Assembly (NCBI GenBank): GCA_030525825.1 | Contig: JAUNDZ010000002.1 | Span: forward strand, 45,363 to 109,362 | Source of the DNA: Moraxella sp. | GTDB taxonomy: Bacteria; Pseudomonadota; Gammaproteobacteria; Pseudomonadales; Moraxellaceae | Direction: 5' to 3' | Length of the DNA: 64,000 nt | Shown: positions 26,545-33,866 of the stretch, one piece after another | How the letters are laid out: every line of letters starts with the position of its first letter | Numbering within the stretch: position 1 is the stretch's first letter | Program-made: the position numbers and the translations under genes | Notes under the pieces: model-generated | Told to the model about the DNA's origin: nothing | Seen by the model: the letters and a program-made list of their open reading frames with translations, nothing else | Database searches by the model: none

Positions 26545-27496
26545 GGGTCTTTTTTACAATAACAAGCGATGGCTAGGCGGTGTGTTTTTTGCCATGATGA
26601 CCGTCATGACGGCAGGTCATGCAGCAGCCACCGATAAGGGGTACCCCATGCAGACAGACGATACAGACTGGCAAGCCGTCATCATACCCCAAGCCAGCCA
26701 AAGACTCATGCACTCTGCCATCACGCACAAGGACTATCTCATACAAGTCGCCACCATCGGCAAGCGTCCTGCCAATGGCTATCCTGTGGTTTATGTGCTA
26801 GATGGCAATGCGTTTTTTGCCCCCAGTATATCCATTGCCCAGATGCTGCACGGCAGACCTGCCCAAACACAGCCAAAATCACTCATGATAGTCGGTATCG
26901 GCTACCCTACAAACAAACAGTTTGATGTCGCCAGTCGCACGCATGATTATACGCCCCCTGCTGACAGCTATCCTAAGCCCAAGGGTGAGCAGACCGCCTT
27001 TGGTGGGGCGGAGCGGTTTTATGAGTTTATTGAGCAAGAATTAACCCCCATGCTCGATGACACATTTGGGGTCAATCCACACCATCGCACGCTTGTGGGG
27101 CATTCGTTTGGTGGGCTGTTTGGGTTGTATGTGCTGATGAAGCATGGGTCAAGTTTTAATCATTATGTCATCGCAAGCCCTTCGATTTGGTGGAATGATA
27201 AGAGCATTTATCAATACAAATCCGCTCTAACGCCCCATGATAATATCCGCCATGTACTCATCACCTTAGGCGAACATGAGCTAAGTGCCATGCACAAAGA
27301 CTCAAACCTAAGTGCATCAAGTGTATCAGATAGCTTGGCTTATCAGATGAGCAAGTTTTTGGAGCAGCGTTTGGCAGGTGTGCAGGTGGATTTTAGTTTT
27401 CATGCCAATTACAATCACGGCATGAACGCCTATCCATCGCTTGTGCATGGGCTGACGATGGCCTATCAAAGCTGTTGGGCGGATGAGGGGTGTTAG
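26534..27496 (+). CDS. Periplasmic siderophore esterase, IroE/YbbA-like
   Basis: An alpha/beta hydrolase of the esterase-D type that resembles IroE, which cuts the trilactone backbone of enterobactin-type siderophores in the periplasm. The 320 residues start with a signal peptide (to about AGHA, 30). The nucleophile elbow is VGHSFGG with Ser191, the catalytic His is probably His295 (NYNHGMNAYP), and NAFFA near residue 92 provides the oxyanion region. It overlaps fepA by 11 bp, so import and hydrolysis are coupled in expression. Other hydrolase substrates are possible, but the pairing with FepA is telling. Confidence 0.82.
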   Translation: MSFKGLFYNNKRWLGGVFFAMMTVMTAGHAAATDKGYPMQTDDTDWQAVIIPQASQRLMHSAITHKDYLIQVATIGKRPANGYPVVYVLDGNAFFAPSISIAQMLHGRPAQTQPKSLMIVGIGYPTNKQFDVASRTHDYTPPADSYPKPKGEQTAFGGAERFYEFIEQELTPMLDDTFGVNPHHRTLVGHSFGGLFGLYVLMKHGSSFNHYVIASPSIWWNDKSIYQYKSALTPHDNIRHVLITLGEHELSAMHKDSNLSASSVSDSLAYQMSKFLEQRLAGVQVDFSFHANYNHGMNAYPSLVHGLTMAYQSCWADEGC

Positions 27497-27598
27497 TCCA
27501 CAGTTGTTTTGATTGCCCATGTTTTGACTTGAAAAACGCCAAACCATCCTTATTTTTATGGCATTGATTAAACATTGCATTAAAAATAGGAGTATCTT

Positions 27599-29527
27599 AT
27601 GTCAAATCCGACCGCTCATCGTTTTGAGACCGAAGTTGAGCAGCTGTTACACTTGGTAACGCATTCTTTGTATTCCAATGCCGATATTTTTGTGCGTGAG
27701 CTGGTATCCAATGCGTCTGATGCCTGCGACAAATTGCGTTTTTTGGCGACTTCCGATGACAGCTTGTATGAAAATGATGGCGAATTGGCGGTCAAAATCG
27801 ACATCGACCCCACCGCCAAGACCTTGACCATCAGCGATAACGGCATCGGCATGAATGAGGCGGATGTCATCGAGAATCTTGGTACGATTGCCAAATCAGG
27901 CACCAAAGCGTTTTTGGACAAACTGTCCGATGCGGACAAAAAAGACGGCAACCTGATTGGTCAGTTTGGCGTGGGTTTTTATTCTGGTTTCATCGTGGCG
28001 GATAAGATTGTCGTCGAGAGCCGCAAGGCAGGCGAGGACAGCAGTCAGGGTGTACGCTGGGAGTCTGATGGCACAGGGCAATTTACCACCCAGAGCATTG
28101 ACAAGCAGGCAAGGGGTACGACCATCACCCTGCACCTAAAAGATGAGTACACCACAGGCGAGCAAAACTACCTTGACCGCTACAAAATCACTTCGCTCAT
28201 CAATAAATACTCCGACCACATCAGCCTGCCCATCTGTATGCCTAAGCAAGAATGGCAAGATGAGTTAGATGACGACGGCAAGCCAATCGCTGGCAAAGGG
28301 CAATATGTAACCACCGATGAATACGAAACCATCAATAAGGCATCTGCCCTATGGACTCGTGCGACCGCCGACATCAGCGATGAAGAGTATCAGGAGTTTT
28401 ATAAGACACTCAGCTATGACTTTGCCGACCCCTTGACTTGGACGCATAACCGTGTCGAAGGGCGTGTGCAGTACACCCAGCTGCTTTATATCCCAGCGAC
28501 TGCACCGATGGATTTATACGCCAGAGAGCAGCAGCGTGGACTAAAACTGTATGTCAAGCGAGTATTTATCATGGACGACGCTGAGCAGCTGTTGCCGATG
28601 TATTTGCGTTTTGTTAAGGGTGTGATTGACAGTCAGGATTTGCCGCTTAATGTCAGCCGTGAGATTCTCCAAGAGAGCAAAGATGTCAAGGCGATTCGTG
28701 ATGGTAACGCTCGTCGTGTGCTGACTTTGCTGGCGTCGTTGGCAAACAGCGAAGATGCGGACAAGCAGGATAAATTTAAGGCGTTTTATGCCCAATTTGG
28801 CGATGTCTTAAAAGAAGGTTTGGGTGAAGACATCCCAAACCAAGAACGCATCGCCAAGCTGCTTCGCTATGCCACCAGCACGAGCAGCGAGCTTGCCACA
28901 GGTTTTGCTGACTATAAGGCACGCATGAAAGATGGGCAAAAGGCGATTTACTATCTGACTGCCGACAATCTGGCTGCCGCCAAGAACAGCCCACAACTTG
29001 AACTGTTCAACAAAAAAGGCATTGAAGTCATCTTGATGACTTCTCGTGTCGATGAATGGGCGATGAACTTTTTGCATGAATTTGACGGCACGCCACTACA
29101 AAACATCGCCAAAGGGGCGGTGGACTTGGGCGATTTGACCGATGATGCTGAAAAAGAAGAAGTCAAGCAAGCCCAAGAGAGCCTAAAACCTGTGGTCGAG
29201 CGTCTCAAAGGCGTGCTGGGCGAGCGTACCAAAGATGTGCGAGTATCCAGTCGTCTGGTGGACAGCCCTGCCTGCCTTGTGGTGGGCGATGGCGAGCTGA
29301 CACCGCAGATGGTTCAGATGTTAAAGGCGATGGGGCAAAATGTGCCTGATGTCAAGCCGATTTTGGAAATCAATCCAACGCATCCGCTCATCACTCGCTT
29401 GGACGGCAGCGGCGACTTTGATGACTTGGCACAGGTCATCTTTGACCAAGCCTTGCTGGCTGATGGTGGCACGCTTGACGACCCAGCAGGCTACCTAAAA
29501 CGCATCAATAAACTGCTACTAAAATAG
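27599..29527 (+). CDS. htpG: Chaperone protein HtpG (Hsp90)
   Basis: Bacterial Hsp90, an ATP-dependent dimeric chaperone of the cytosol. The 642 residues include the GHKL ATP site ([46 protein letters not shown]), the middle domain with the conserved LNVSREILQ catalytic-loop segment, and the C-terminal dimerisation domain. It is full length without the eukaryotic linker or MEEVD tail. It has its own ribosome site (AGGAG) and terminator. I did not find a convincing sigma-32 promoter. Confidence 0.97.
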   Translation: MSNPTAHRFETEVEQLLHLVTHSLYSNADIFVRELVSNASDACDKLRFLATSDDSLYENDGELAVKIDIDPTAKTLTISDNGIGMNEADVIENLGTIAKSGTKAFLDKLSDADKKDGNLIGQFGVGFYSGFIVADKIVVESRKAGEDSSQGVRWESDGTGQFTTQSIDKQARGTTITLHLKDEYTTGEQNYLDRYKITSLINKYSDHISLPICMPKQEWQDELDDDGKPIAGKGQYVTTDEYETINKASALWTRATADISDEEYQEFYKTLSYDFADPLTWTHNRVEGRVQYTQLLYIPATAPMDLYAREQQRGLKLYVKRVFIMDDAEQLLPMYLRFVKGVIDSQDLPLNVSREILQESKDVKAIRDGNARRVLTLLASLANSEDADKQDKFKAFYAQFGDVLKEGLGEDIPNQERIAKLLRYATSTSSELATGFADYKARMKDGQKAIYYLTADNLAAAKNSPQLELFNKKGIEVILMTSRVDEWAMNFLHEFDGTPLQNIAKGAVDLGDLTDDAEKEEVKQAQESLKPVVERLKGVLGERTKDVRVSSRLVDSPACLVVGDGELTPQMVQMLKAMGQNVPDVKPILEINPTHPLITRLDGSGDFDDLAQVIFDQALLADGGTLDDPAGYLKRINKLLLK

Positions 29528-29542
29528 CATTATCGACCAACC

Positions 29543-29579
29543 AAAAACGCCCAAATGACAAAATAATTTGGGTGTTTTT
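29543..29579 (+). terminator. Terminator after htpG
   Basis: AAAAACGCCCAAAT pairs with ATTTGGGTGTTTTT (one G-T pair) around a 9-nt loop, followed by T-rich sequence, 15 bp after the stop. Confidence 0.8.
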
Positions 29580-29654
29580 GTTTTATGGTGGCGTAGTGTG
29601 GCATGATGAGCGTAAACATTGTAAAATATCAATACACCTAACCAAGCGACAACC

Positions 29655-30500
29655 ATGAACGATTTTTCTACACTTTTTGCGACCATTGACCCATCAGCAC
29701 CGTGGCTTGTGCCTTATACACGCATTCATCGTGCCTTTGATGAGAGCAAGCAGACAGGTGAGCTTGCCGATTGGCTAAACGGTTATTTTACCAATCATGC
29801 CATCACGCCTGTATTGCACGGCACGGATAAGCCTTTAACTTTCGTCAGTCAGGATGATTTGCCGCACGGCACGGCTTATGAGCAGCATATTTTTGATACC
29901 AATAATATCCCCACCAGAAACAACCTACACGACTGGTTCGGTGCGTGCGTGTGGTCGGCATTTCCTAAGTCCAAGGCGGTGCTAAACCATGTGCATATCC
30001 GTGAGATGGCACACGATGACAAGGCAGGCAGGCGTAACCGTGTGCGAGATGCGATTACGGTTTTTGATGAAAATGGGGCAATTTTGGTAACCAAGGATAA
30101 GAGCGTCGCTGCCGCCTTAAAGGATTTTGATTGGCAAAATGCACTGGTCAATCCTAGGGCGACTTGGCATAACCCTACCGCCATCAGTGAACGAGAGAGC
30201 AATCAGGTTGTTATCTTTGGGCATGCTTTGTTAGAGCAGCTCATTACGCCCAGAAAGCCTTTGTGCAGCCATACGCTCATCATTGAAGTGGGCGATGATT
30301 ATTTTGCCAAAGACTTGGCAGGCAGGCTTGACTACCTAGATGGCATACTAAGTACACGGCTGAATGATTGGCTGGTGGCAGGGGCGACGCCACGAGATTT
30401 GTCACCATTGCCCATCTTGGGTGTGCCGCATTTTTGGGACAATGGCGATGCGTCATTTTATGATGATGCCTTTGTGTTTCGTAGTGGGCGACGAAAATAA
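29655..30500 (+). CDS. DUF3025 family protein
   Basis: A 281-residue protein matching the DUF3025 family, of unknown function. The diagnostic stretch is YEQHIFDTNNIPTRNNLHDW (about 76-95), followed by FPKSKAVLNHVHIREM. There is no signal peptide or membrane segment, so it is probably cytoplasmic. It lies 33 bp upstream of a small CopD-like membrane protein and could form an operon with it. No catalytic motif I can name is visible. Confidence 0.8.
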   Translation: MNDFSTLFATIDPSAPWLVPYTRIHRAFDESKQTGELADWLNGYFTNHAITPVLHGTDKPLTFVSQDDLPHGTAYEQHIFDTNNIPTRNNLHDWFGACVWSAFPKSKAVLNHVHIREMAHDDKAGRRNRVRDAITVFDENGAILVTKDKSVAAALKDFDWQNALVNPRATWHNPTAISERESNQVVIFGHALLEQLITPRKPLCSHTLIIEVGDDYFAKDLAGRLDYLDGILSTRLNDWLVAGATPRDLSPLPILGVPHFWDNGDASFYDDAFVFRSGRRK

Positions 30501-30532
30501 CTTGTTAATGGCTGAATGATTGGGGGAGAGTG

Positions 30533-30979
30533 ATGCATCAGTTTGTGCTGATTTTACATGTATTGGGTGCTTGTGTTTGGGTGGGTGGTCATTTTTATTT
30601 ATTGATTCGCCTGATGCCTAATTTTATCCGCACCAATGATGTGGCGGGCTTTTTGAAGTTTGAAAAAAGCTATGAGCCGCTTGGTATGGCGGCATTGCTC
30701 GTACAAGTTATCACGGGTATTTATATGATGAATGACATCGTGCCAGTTGGTCTGTGGGGCGAGCCGATGGGTTTTTTGACAGGGCTGATTCACAGTAAAT
30801 TGACTTGGCTGGGGCTGACCATCATCACCGCAGCACATGCCAGATTTCGCATCGTTGCTCGCCTTCAAAAAGGCATAGGAAATGAGCGAACGCTCATGCT
30901 GATGGGCATTCATGTGGGGTTTATCTGCTTGTGGAGCGTGGGTTTTGTGGTCAGTGGGGTGCTGTTTCGGGGGTGGTGA
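30533..30979 (+). CDS. Small CopD-like four-helix membrane protein
   Basis: A 148-residue integral membrane protein with about four hydrophobic helices. It opens HQFVLILHVLGACVWVGGHF and has histidines in helices (His8, His20, and later GLIHSKLTWLG, ITAAHARF, GIHVGF), reminiscent of CopD/cytochrome b561-like heme-binding helices. I placed the start at the ATG at 30533, 4 bp after GGGGGAG. It may bind heme or copper; that is inference from the helix histidines. It follows the DUF3025 gene and converges on the Bcr-type exporter. Confidence 0.65.
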   Translation: MHQFVLILHVLGACVWVGGHFYLLIRLMPNFIRTNDVAGFLKFEKSYEPLGMAALLVQVITGIYMMNDIVPVGLWGEPMGFLTGLIHSKLTWLGLTIITAAHARFRIVARLQKGIGNERTLMLMGIHVGFICLWSVGFVVSGVLFRGW

Positions 30980-31009
30980 TACAGCGGTATTATCAGAGCT
31001 TGCCAGACC

Positions 31010-32242
31010 TTAGTCCATCTTGGACAAATCCAACCGAGCATCAATGCGATACACCAGCCAAGTGCCGATTGCGGTCAGTAGCGTGGCGGTAATGCCCAGT
31101 TTTACCACAGGGTTGGTATCAAATAGGCTAAGCAGCAGCCCACCAAAAATCCCTACCGAAAACTGCAACGCCCCTTGCATCGCTGCTGCCATGCCTGCAC
31201 GCTTTTTTTGAAAGGCAAGAGCGATGGCACCAGCGTTGGGCTGTGTTAGACCAAGTCCAGCAATGCAACAAAAAATCGCCGCAAACACTAAGGCAAAATT
31301 GGCACTACCACCAAACATCAGCCCAAGCAGCAGCAAGCACGCCGCTGAACCAAACTGCACCAACGCCCCAAAGCGAAGCAGCTGCACCAGTCTAAACCGT
31401 TTTACCAAAAATTGATTGACCTGCGTTAGGGCGATAAAGCCAAAAGCATTCGCTCCAAAGGCGATGGCAAAATTTTCTTCGGACAGTCCATAGTTCTCCA
31501 TGAACAACACGCTAGAAATAGACAGGTAAATAAAAAACGACCCTTGTAGTACGCCTGCCGCCACCGCAGGCACGGTGAAAGTCTTGTCTTTTAATAGGTC
31601 AAAATAACCGATGAGTGTCTGACTGATGGGCTGATGGTTGCGATTTTCTGGGGCGAGTGTTTCTTTTAAAAACAGCTTGGTTAAGATGATGATTAGCATA
31701 CCATAAGCTGCCAAGAACCAAAATATCGTATGCCAATCCGCCACCCTTAAAATGGCAGCTCCTAAGGTCGGTGCCAAAATCGGAGCGACACCCATCACCA
31801 GCATCATCAAGCTAAATGCCCGTGCTGACTGTACAGGGTTTAGGGTATCACGAATCGCCGCACGAGTAACCACGCCAGTAACACACGCCCCTACCGCCTG
31901 CAAGGTGCGAGCGATGAACAGCACCGTTTCGCTGTTTGTGATGGCACAGATGATAGATGCGATGATAAAAATCGCCATGCCGATGTACATGGGCTTGACA
32001 CGCCCCACACGGTCGGAAAATGGACCATAAAACAGCTGACCAAACACAAGCCCGATAAAGTAAGCAGGCACAGAGCGAGCGATGTCGGTTGTGCTGACCC
32101 CAAACTCATCTGCCATGCTCGGTAGGGCAGGCAGATACATATCGATGGCAAGCGGACCGATGGCGACAATCGCCCCCATAACCAAAATCCACAGTGTGGG
32201 AAAGGGCGTTTGTGAATGTGTTCGGTCGTTGGTATCTTGCAT
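31010..32242 (-). CDS. Bcr/CflA family MFS multidrug exporter
   Basis: An inner membrane drug/proton antiporter of the DHA1 group. The 410 residues form about twelve membrane segments. The first helix carries the Bcr/CflA signature (GPLAIDMYLPALPSM, about 29-43), the loop between helices 2 and 3 is the MFS motif A (GPFSDRVGRVKP, about 73-84), and motif C follows (GVAPILAPTLGAAI). Likely exports drugs such as bicyclomycin or chloramphenicol, but substrate is not readable. It stands alone on the minus strand, divergent from the pilus operon. Confidence 0.9.
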   Translation of the reverse strand: MQDTNDRTHSQTPFPTLWILVMGAIVAIGPLAIDMYLPALPSMADEFGVSTTDIARSVPAYFIGLVFGQLFYGPFSDRVGRVKPMYIGMAIFIIASIICAITNSETVLFIARTLQAVGACVTGVVTRAAIRDTLNPVQSARAFSLMMLVMGVAPILAPTLGAAILRVADWHTIFWFLAAYGMLIIILTKLFLKETLAPENRNHQPISQTLIGYFDLLKDKTFTVPAVAAGVLQGSFFIYLSISSVLFMENYGLSEENFAIAFGANAFGFIALTQVNQFLVKRFRLVQLLRFGALVQFGSAACLLLLGLMFGGSANFALVFAAIFCCIAGLGLTQPNAGAIALAFQKKRAGMAAAMQGALQFSVGIFGGLLLSLFDTNPVVKLGITATLLTAIGTWLVYRIDARLDLSKMD

Positions 32243-32433
32243 GGGATTCTCAAAAGCTGATTGGTTTTGAACTGATTATTGTAGCATATTTTGTGTGATT
32301 GGGGGTGGTTTCTAGATTGATAAGAAAGAGGCTGGTTGGTCAAAATGCCATTGTTATTAGAATTATTAATGGATTGATGTCTTTTATATTTATTTTTTTA
32401 ATCGTTAATTTTAATATGACTGATGATTATATA

Positions 32434-32451
32434 GTATTGAAAAAACAATAC
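32434..32451. promoter_or_regulatory. Palindrome overlapping the pilus -35 element
   Basis: GTATTG-AAAAAA-CAATAC is a perfect 6-bp inverted repeat whose left arm overlaps the -35 hexamer and whose right arm lies in the spacer. This is a typical place for a repressor site. Confidence 0.5.
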
Positions 32452-32465
32452 AATCTTTATATAAT
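32437..32465 (+). promoter_or_regulatory. Strong sigma-70 promoter of the pilus operon
   Basis: TTGAAA (32437-32442), exactly 17 bp, then TATAAT (32460-32465), 77 bp before the pilin start. It is the best promoter match in the window. The remaining 299-bp intergenic region is AT-rich and holds no gene. Confidence 0.7.
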
Positions 32466-32487
32466 ATTACATTAATAATGCAGGAAT

Positions 32488-32500
32488 GGTAACGGTTACC
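32488..32500. promoter_or_regulatory. 13-bp perfect palindrome in the pilus leader
   Basis: GGTAAC-G-GTTACC lies about 22 bp after the -10 element, near the start of the transcript. It may be an operator or a small RNA hairpin. Confidence 0.45.
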
Positions 32501-32541
32501 TTTGTCTTGCTACTTTCTATTCATATCATTGGAAAATTCTT

Positions 32542-33243
32542 ATGCTAAATCTTAAAAAAGCCCTACCCATCGCCCTTGCGCTGACGACTGCCCTTGTGGG
32601 TACGACTGCCAACGCCAAATCCATCAGCGGTTCTGTGGATTTTCGTGTAACCTTGCCTGAAGTGTTGGTGCTATACCATTGGGACGATGCACATCTCATT
32701 TTGACAGATGTTGCAACTACTGAAGCTAACGATAGCGATACTCGTGAAATTAGCGATGCTACAACCAGAGAACTAACGGCAGGTATAGATGGTACTTCAC
32801 ACACGATTACTGGCAGTGGAGCAGTCAATCGTCCAACGATTGCCAACATTGACAACGGTAAAGTTGAAGTAACCTTAAAAGATGCTTGGGCGGTGCGTGC
32901 CTTATCTAAAGGTGATGTTACTCTCAAGGTGGAAGCAAAAAATCCCCTACTTAAAAATGTAACAGAAAACGCCTCTACCATTACAGTTAGTGATACTAAG
33001 CTTGTAACGAGTTCTAGTGCTGTAACTACAAAACAAGGTACAACCCTAACATTGCCTTCAAAATGGACAGAAACAATGGGCGACATCAACTTTAAGATTG
33101 ATTTAACAAATGCTAAGAGTGTGGGTCAGTATAATACTCGTGGTTCAAATGCCAATAATGGCGTGGCAACCACCGCTCAAGAAAATACTGATGTATTCTT
33201 ATTGACCCTAACAGGCGAAGTGCCACCACCAAACAGTCCATAA
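32542..33243 (+). CDS. Putative major pilin of a chaperone-usher pilus
   Basis: A secreted 233-residue protein with a signal peptide ending near TANA-KS (about 25). The mature part is rich in Thr, Ser, Val and Asp and predicted to be beta-strand throughout, with no cysteines, ending VFLLTLTGEVPPPNSP. As first gene of a cluster with a chaperone, usher and secreted tip-like protein, it is most likely the major subunit. An N-terminal donor strand could be SISGSVDFRVTLPEVLVLY. It is followed by a terminator-like hairpin that would keep pilin expression above the rest. I do not recognise a named pilin. Confidence 0.65.
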   Translation: MLNLKKALPIALALTTALVGTTANAKSISGSVDFRVTLPEVLVLYHWDDAHLILTDVATTEANDSDTREISDATTRELTAGIDGTSHTITGSGAVNRPTIANIDNGKVEVTLKDAWAVRALSKGDVTLKVEAKNPLLKNVTENASTITVSDTKLVTSSSAVTTKQGTTLTLPSKWTETMGDINFKIDLTNAKSVGQYNTRGSNANNGVATTAQENTDVFLLTLTGEVPPPNSP

Positions 33244-33265
33244 GTAGGTATTATCCTTATGCCCT

Positions 33266-33294
33266 AAAATGTCAGTCTAAGACTGACATTTTTC
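33266..33294 (+). terminator. Attenuator/terminator after the major pilin
   Basis: AAAATGTCAGTC and GACTGACATTTTT form an almost perfect stem around a 3-nt loop with a T-run. It lies between pilin and chaperone genes, so partial readthrough is expected. Confidence 0.75.
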
Positions 33295-33316
33295 TATCAG
33301 TCAGATTGGAATGATT

Positions 33317-33841
33317 ATGATTAAACATTCATTGGTTTTGACATTTGTGATGGCATTATCAGCATTTGCTCATGCCAAACTTGACAGCCAGCTTGGTAAA
33401 GACGAGGCAGGCAATCCCACCTTAACCGTCAAAAACGACAGTCAGCAAGGTCTGCCCCCAGCCCAGCTTGGCATTAGCCCTGCCACAGTGGAGGGGCTGA
33501 TGAGCATACGCTCGCCGCGTCTGGATAAGTCCGTTACCTTTTATAACTATACAAATAAACCCAAAGAGTTGCGTCTATCGCTTGTGGACAAAGATGGCGT
33601 AGGCTCTATCAAAGACTGGACACTCATTAACCCAAAAAACATCATCATACCTGCCAATGGACAGCAGACCATTCGACTGTCGTTTCGTCCGCCTAAGGGC
33701 GTGAGTGTGGGCGACTATGGGGCGATACTGTTTATCCAGCAACACATCAAAGACCCGATTAGTGTGAGCGAGGAGGGGGTGTCCATGCAGATTGGCTCAC
33801 GCTATGGCTTGCCCATTTCATTAACCATTTTAGAAAAATAA
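33317..33841 (+). CDS. Single-domain PapD-like periplasmic pilus chaperone
   Basis: A secreted 174-residue protein with signal peptide (cut near AHA-KL). The mature part has a short linker and one PapD-type immunoglobulin domain: LGISPATVEGLM strand, VTFYNYTNKPKELRLSLVD, IIIPANGQQTIRLSFRPP, DYGAILFIQQ and a final MQIGSRYGLPISLTIL G1-like strand. The protein stops right after that strand, so the second domain of ordinary pilus chaperones (about 230 residues) is missing. I chose the ATG at 33317 over 33311 because it is 7 bp after TTGGA. There is no frameshift in the downstream DNA: the usher starts 25 bp later. Confidence 0.75.
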   Translation: MIKHSLVLTFVMALSAFAHAKLDSQLGKDEAGNPTLTVKNDSQQGLPPAQLGISPATVEGLMSIRSPRLDKSVTFYNYTNKPKELRLSLVDKDGVGSIKDWTLINPKNIIIPANGQQTIRLSFRPPKGVSVGDYGAILFIQQHIKDPISVSEEGVSMQIGSRYGLPISLTILEK

Positions 33842-33866
33842 CAATCAAACAATAGGGAGTGTTTTT

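Noticed and set aside
27524-27553. Possible sigma-32 heat-shock promoter before htpG (CTTGAA ... CCAT)
   Set aside because: The spacing between the two boxes is about 7 bp where 11-15 is expected, and the -10 box is incomplete.
33317-33866. Frameshift that removed the second chaperone domain
   Set aside because: Only 25 bp separate the chaperone stop from the usher start, so there is no leftover domain sequence to restore.
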